Shown one piece after another: positions 63,099-64,000 of a stretch of 64,000 bases of DNA. A program made the translations under genes and the position numbers. Position 1 is the stretch's first letter. Every line of letters begins with the position of its first letter. The notes beneath the pieces are model-generated. The model was not told the origin of the DNA and did no database searches. It saw nothing but the letters and a program-made list of their open reading frames with translations. The stretch lies in NCBI RefSeq assembly GCF_023101165.1, contig NZ_CP078076.1, positions 1,984,001 to 2,048,000 on the forward strand, given 5' to 3'. This stretch comes from Microbacterium sufflavum (lineage in GTDB: Bacteria; Actinomycetota; Actinomycetes; Actinomycetales; Microbacteriaceae).

Positions 63099-63129
63099 CC
63101 CCTCGAATCCGTCGTCAAAGGAGCACGTC

Positions 63130-64000
63130 ATGACCGACCGTTACTTCAACGCCCCGCTCGCCGAGGTCGACCCGGAGATCGCCCAGGTCCTCGACCGCGA
63201 GCTGAAGCGTCAGCAGACCTTCCTCGAGATGATCGCCTCGGAGAACTTCGTCCCCGTCTCGGTGCTGCAGTCGCAGGGCTCCGTGCTGACCAACAAGTAC
63301 GCCGAGGGCTACCCGGGCCGCCGCTACTACGGCGGGTGCGAAGAGGTCGACGTCGCCGAGTCGCTCGCGATCGAGCGGGCCAAGAGCCTCTTCGGTGCCG
63401 AGTTCGCCAACGTCCAGCCGCACTCCGGCGCGTCCGCCAACGCGGCCGTGCTGCACGCGATCGCCCGCCCCGGCGACACGCTCCTGGGCCTCTCGCTCGA
63501 CCAGGGCGGGCACCTCACGCACGGCATGAAGATCAACTTCTCCGGCCGCCTGTACGACATCGTCGCCTACGGCGTGAACCCCGAGACCTCGACCATCGAC
63601 ATGGACGAGGTGCGTCGCCTCGCGCTCGAGCACAAGCCGAAGGTGATCATCGCCGGCTGGTCGGCGTACCCGCGCACGATGGACTTCGCGGCCTTCCGCG
63701 CGATCGCCGACGAGGTCGGTGCGGTGCTGTGGGTCGACATGGCGCACTTCGCCGGCCTCGTCGCCGCGGGTCTGCACCCCAACCCGGTCCCGCACGCGCA
63801 CGTCGTCTCCTCGACCGTGCACAAGACGATCGGCGGCCCCCGCTCCGGCTTCATCCTGACGAACGACGCCGACATCGCCAAGAAGATCAACAGCGCGGTG
63901 TTCCCGGGCCAGCAGGGCGGTCCGCTCATGCACGTGATCGCCGCCAAGGCCACCGCGTTCAAGCTCGCCGGCACCCCCGAGTTCAAGGAGCGGCAGGAGC
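63130..64000 (+). CDS. glyA: Serine hydroxymethyltransferase, N-terminal part
   Basis: The first 290 residues are present; the window end truncates the gene. [38 protein letters not shown] is the signature opening, and the PLP lysine is about K232 in [11 protein letters not shown]. It converts serine and THF to glycine and 5,10-methylene-THF, feeding purine synthesis (purN and purH are in this window). AAGGAG precedes the ATG. It lies downstream of a ZTP riboswitch. Confidence 0.98.
   Translation, partial: MTDRYFNAPLAEVDPEIAQVLDRELKRQQTFLEMIASENFVPVSVLQSQGSVLTNKYAEGYPGRRYYGGCEEVDVAESLAIERAKSLFGAEFANVQPHSGASANAAVLHAIARPGDTLLGLSLDQGGHLTHGMKINFSGRLYDIVAYGVNPETSTIDMDEVRRLALEHKPKVIIAGWSAYPRTMDFAAFRAIADEVGAVLWVDMAHFAGLVAAGLHPNPVPHAHVVSSTVHKTIGGPRSGFILTNDADIAKKINSAVFPGQQGGPLMHVIAAKATAFKLAGTPEFKERQE

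Overview
This window is a high-GC (roughly 70%) actinobacterial chromosome segment. The gene content points to the Microbacteriaceae, most likely Microbacterium or a close relative. The reasons are a monomeric NADP isocitrate dehydrogenase, an LAXTG cell-wall sorting signal, many leaderless promoters with a TANNNT -10 box, and the pcrA / sucCD / perM-like / purN / purH order, which also occurs in mycobacteria. I see no rRNA, tRNA, CRISPR array, insertion sequence or prophage. Both window ends cut genes: guaA on the left and glyA on the right.

Layout. 1-9.2 kb: end of guaA, a glycosyltransferase, a YCII/ECF42-type sigma pair with its probable promoter, GlsB-like and Bax-inhibitor-like membrane proteins, a glycerophosphodiesterase, a YccF protein and an ABC exporter. 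9.3-18.5 kb: a large LTD-repeat surface protein, pcrA, an SseB-like protein, and a split non-homologous end-joining pair (LigD polymerase and ATP-dependent ligase). 18.5-28.1 kb: an FAD desaturase-like enzyme, a small Cys-rich protein, an acetyltransferase, an acyl-CoA dehydrogenase with its TetR regulator, sucCD, a second TetR with a VOC protein, and a purine permease. 28.2-34.0 kb: perM-like, purN, purH, Ada-AlkA and Ogt alkylation repair. 34.1-38.1 kb: a heterodimeric multidrug-type ABC exporter behind a leader peptide and attenuator-like hairpin.

The most unusual accessory locus is 38.96-42.75 kb: four overlapping genes for a clavaminate-synthase-like Fe/2-oxoglutarate oxygenase, an ATP-grasp ligase, and two alanine-racemase-like proteins. 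One racemase-like protein keeps the PLP lysine and the other has lost it, and both lack the canonical catalytic tyrosine. The members fit amino-acid hydroxylation, stereochemical change and ligation. I suggest either B-type peptidoglycan tailoring (hydroxyglutamate, D-ornithine or D-lysine bridge) or a small peptide-like metabolite.

From 47.4 to 62.9 kb lies a dispersed set for catabolism of amino sugars and D-amino acids: RidA and a D-serine-dehydratase-like deaminase from overlapping divergent promoters, a D-aminoacylase fused to a GH20 hexosaminidase, a ROK regulator with its own operator, a ROK kinase, NagB, a D-lactate-dehydrogenase-like FAD enzyme, NagA and a second GH20. Together these could recycle muropeptides or chitin-type sugars. 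Within the set sit a membrane-tethered ECF sigma factor fused to a zinc-finger anti-sigma-like segment, and a 0.6-kb gap holding hairpin-forming tandem repeats. The window ends with a ZTP riboswitch in front of glyA.
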